Source of the DNA: Gammaproteobacteria bacterium
Lineage (GTDB): Bacteria; Pseudomonadota; Gammaproteobacteria; Steroidobacterales; Steroidobacteraceae
NCBI GenBank assembly: GCA_029857655.1
Contig: JAOUGR010000093.1
Span: 1 to 7,498 of the forward strand
DNA: 7,498 nucleotides
Direction: 5' to 3'
The stretch's first letter is position 1, and each line of letters begins with the position of its first letter. Under the pieces are notes generated by a model, which searched no databases, was not told the DNA's origin, and saw only the letters and a program-made list of their open reading frames with translations. Positions 6,895-7,498 of the stretch are shown here, piece by piece. The position numbers were made by a program, and so were the translations under genes.

Positions 6895-7498
6895 TCGCCG
6901 CCAGCATGTGCCGGAGCATTGCGAACGAACCATCCATGAGTTGCGATACCTCGACGCCAAGGCGCGCGATTTCCTGGGTCTTGTTCGTGCCGATCTGGAT
7001 CAGCCCGTGTGTGAATGCCCACAGCATCACGCAGACTTGCGCGGGATTGCCGATGTCCTTGCGGATCGAACCATCGGCCTGACCCCTGACGAGCGCTTCG
7101 GCGATCACCGCGATCACGGCGTCACCGGCGGCGGCACAAGCGTCGTCGGTCGGCTGGCCCACGGCTTGGTGTGCATGGAAACGGCTGCAGGCGTCGAATC
7201 GGTACGGTAGTTCCTTCTGGAACAGAACGTATTCGCGGCCGATGGACTGGACCTTGTCGAGACCGGAGCTCTGCGTCGCCGCCGCGGCAATGAAGCGCTC
7301 GCGCAGTTCGGTCAGCGCGCGCTCGGCGATCGCAAGCAGCAGGTCGCTCTTGTCCTTGAAGTAGACATAGATGAGGGCGCGCGAGAGGCGGGCGCTTTTC
7401 GCGACGCTGTCCATCGTGACGGCGTCCCAGCCCACGTCGGCATAGAGCTGCTCGGCCGCATCGACGATCTCGGCGCGTCGACGTTCTTTTTCATCTTC
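6881..7498 (-). CDS. TetR/AcrR-family transcriptional regulator, 5'-truncated
   Basis: Likely ligand-responsive repressor of the efflux operon it heads. 205 residues are visible, reading in from the right edge, and the frame stays open through position 7498, so the start lies outside. The GTG at 7435 is an internal valine: upstream codons encode RRRAEIVDAAEQLYADV, the expected first helix of a TetR DNA-binding domain. The helix-turn-helix is clear: TMDSVAKSA, then the recognition helix RLSRALIYVYF, then KDKSDLL (visible residues about 28-54). The remainder is an alpha-helical ligand-binding and dimerisation domain with no motif I can tie to a ligand. The visible length already matches a whole TetR protein, so only a few N-terminal codons should be missing. 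It precedes the channel gene by 24 bases on the same strand, implying co-transcription and autoregulation. The promoter and main operator should be upstream of the window. Confidence 0.93.
   Translation of the reverse strand, partial: EDEKERRRAEIVDAAEQLYADVGWDAVTMDSVAKSARLSRALIYVYFKDKSDLLLAIAERALTELRERFIAAAATQSSGLDKVQSIGREYVLFQKELPYRFDACSRFHAHQAVGQPTDDACAAAGDAVIAVIAEALVRGQADGSIRKDIGNPAQVCVMLWAFTHGLIQIGTNKTQEIARLGVEVSQLMDGSFAMLRHMLAAKPAG

Noticed and set aside
7433..7435. GTG as the start codon of the TetR-family gene
   Set aside because: Upstream codons to position 7498 encode the expected first helix of the DNA-binding domain, so the true start is outside the window.
1..7498. CRISPR arrays, tRNA or rRNA genes, insertion sequences, att sites, origins
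   Set aside because: None seen. There are no spaced direct repeats, transposase-like proteins or RNA-gene landmarks, and no non-coding stretch longer than 24 bases.

Overview
This GC-rich window (roughly two thirds G+C by eye) is almost fully coding. It has the compact layout of a Gram-negative bacterium, most likely a high-GC proteobacterium. The Gram-negative call is firm, because the window encodes a complete inner-membrane/periplasm/outer-membrane efflux machine with a lipoprotein adaptor and a TolC-type outer membrane channel. A gammaproteobacterial origin is only a guess.

Layout. On the + strand, positions 1-1212 hold the 3' part of a dicarboxylate/amino acid:cation symporter (DAACS, the GltP/GltPh/SLC1 family), whose start lies before the window. 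The rest is one tightly packed block on the - strand, transcribed from the right edge leftwards: a TetR-type repressor (start beyond position 7498, stop at 6881), a TolC/OEP outer membrane channel (6856-5408), a periplasmic adaptor lipoprotein (5405-4371) and an RND inner-membrane pump (4361-1209). The gaps between these four genes are 24, 2 and 9 bases, which is typical of one operon. The promoter and the repressor's main operator should therefore lie upstream of tetR, outside the window. The symporter and pump genes converge and share the four bases CTAG as overlapping stop codons.

How the genes work together. The pump keeps all the proton-relay residues known from AcrB. The adaptor has a lipobox, split lipoyl halves, and an R-x3-L-x6-T version of the tip motif that docks on TolC proteins. 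The channel shows the usual internal duplication of the OEP family. Together they should form a self-sufficient tripartite exporter under the control of a co-transcribed TetR-family repressor. The substrate cannot be read from the sequence. The symporter is probably an unrelated neighbour importing an acidic amino acid or similar compound.

No wholly new system is visible. The points most worth checking are the symporter's loss of the residues that form one sodium site (and changes at a second) in its archaeal relative GltPh, the CTAG shared-stop junction with a hairpin beside it, and a weak terminator-like element between the repressor and the pump genes.
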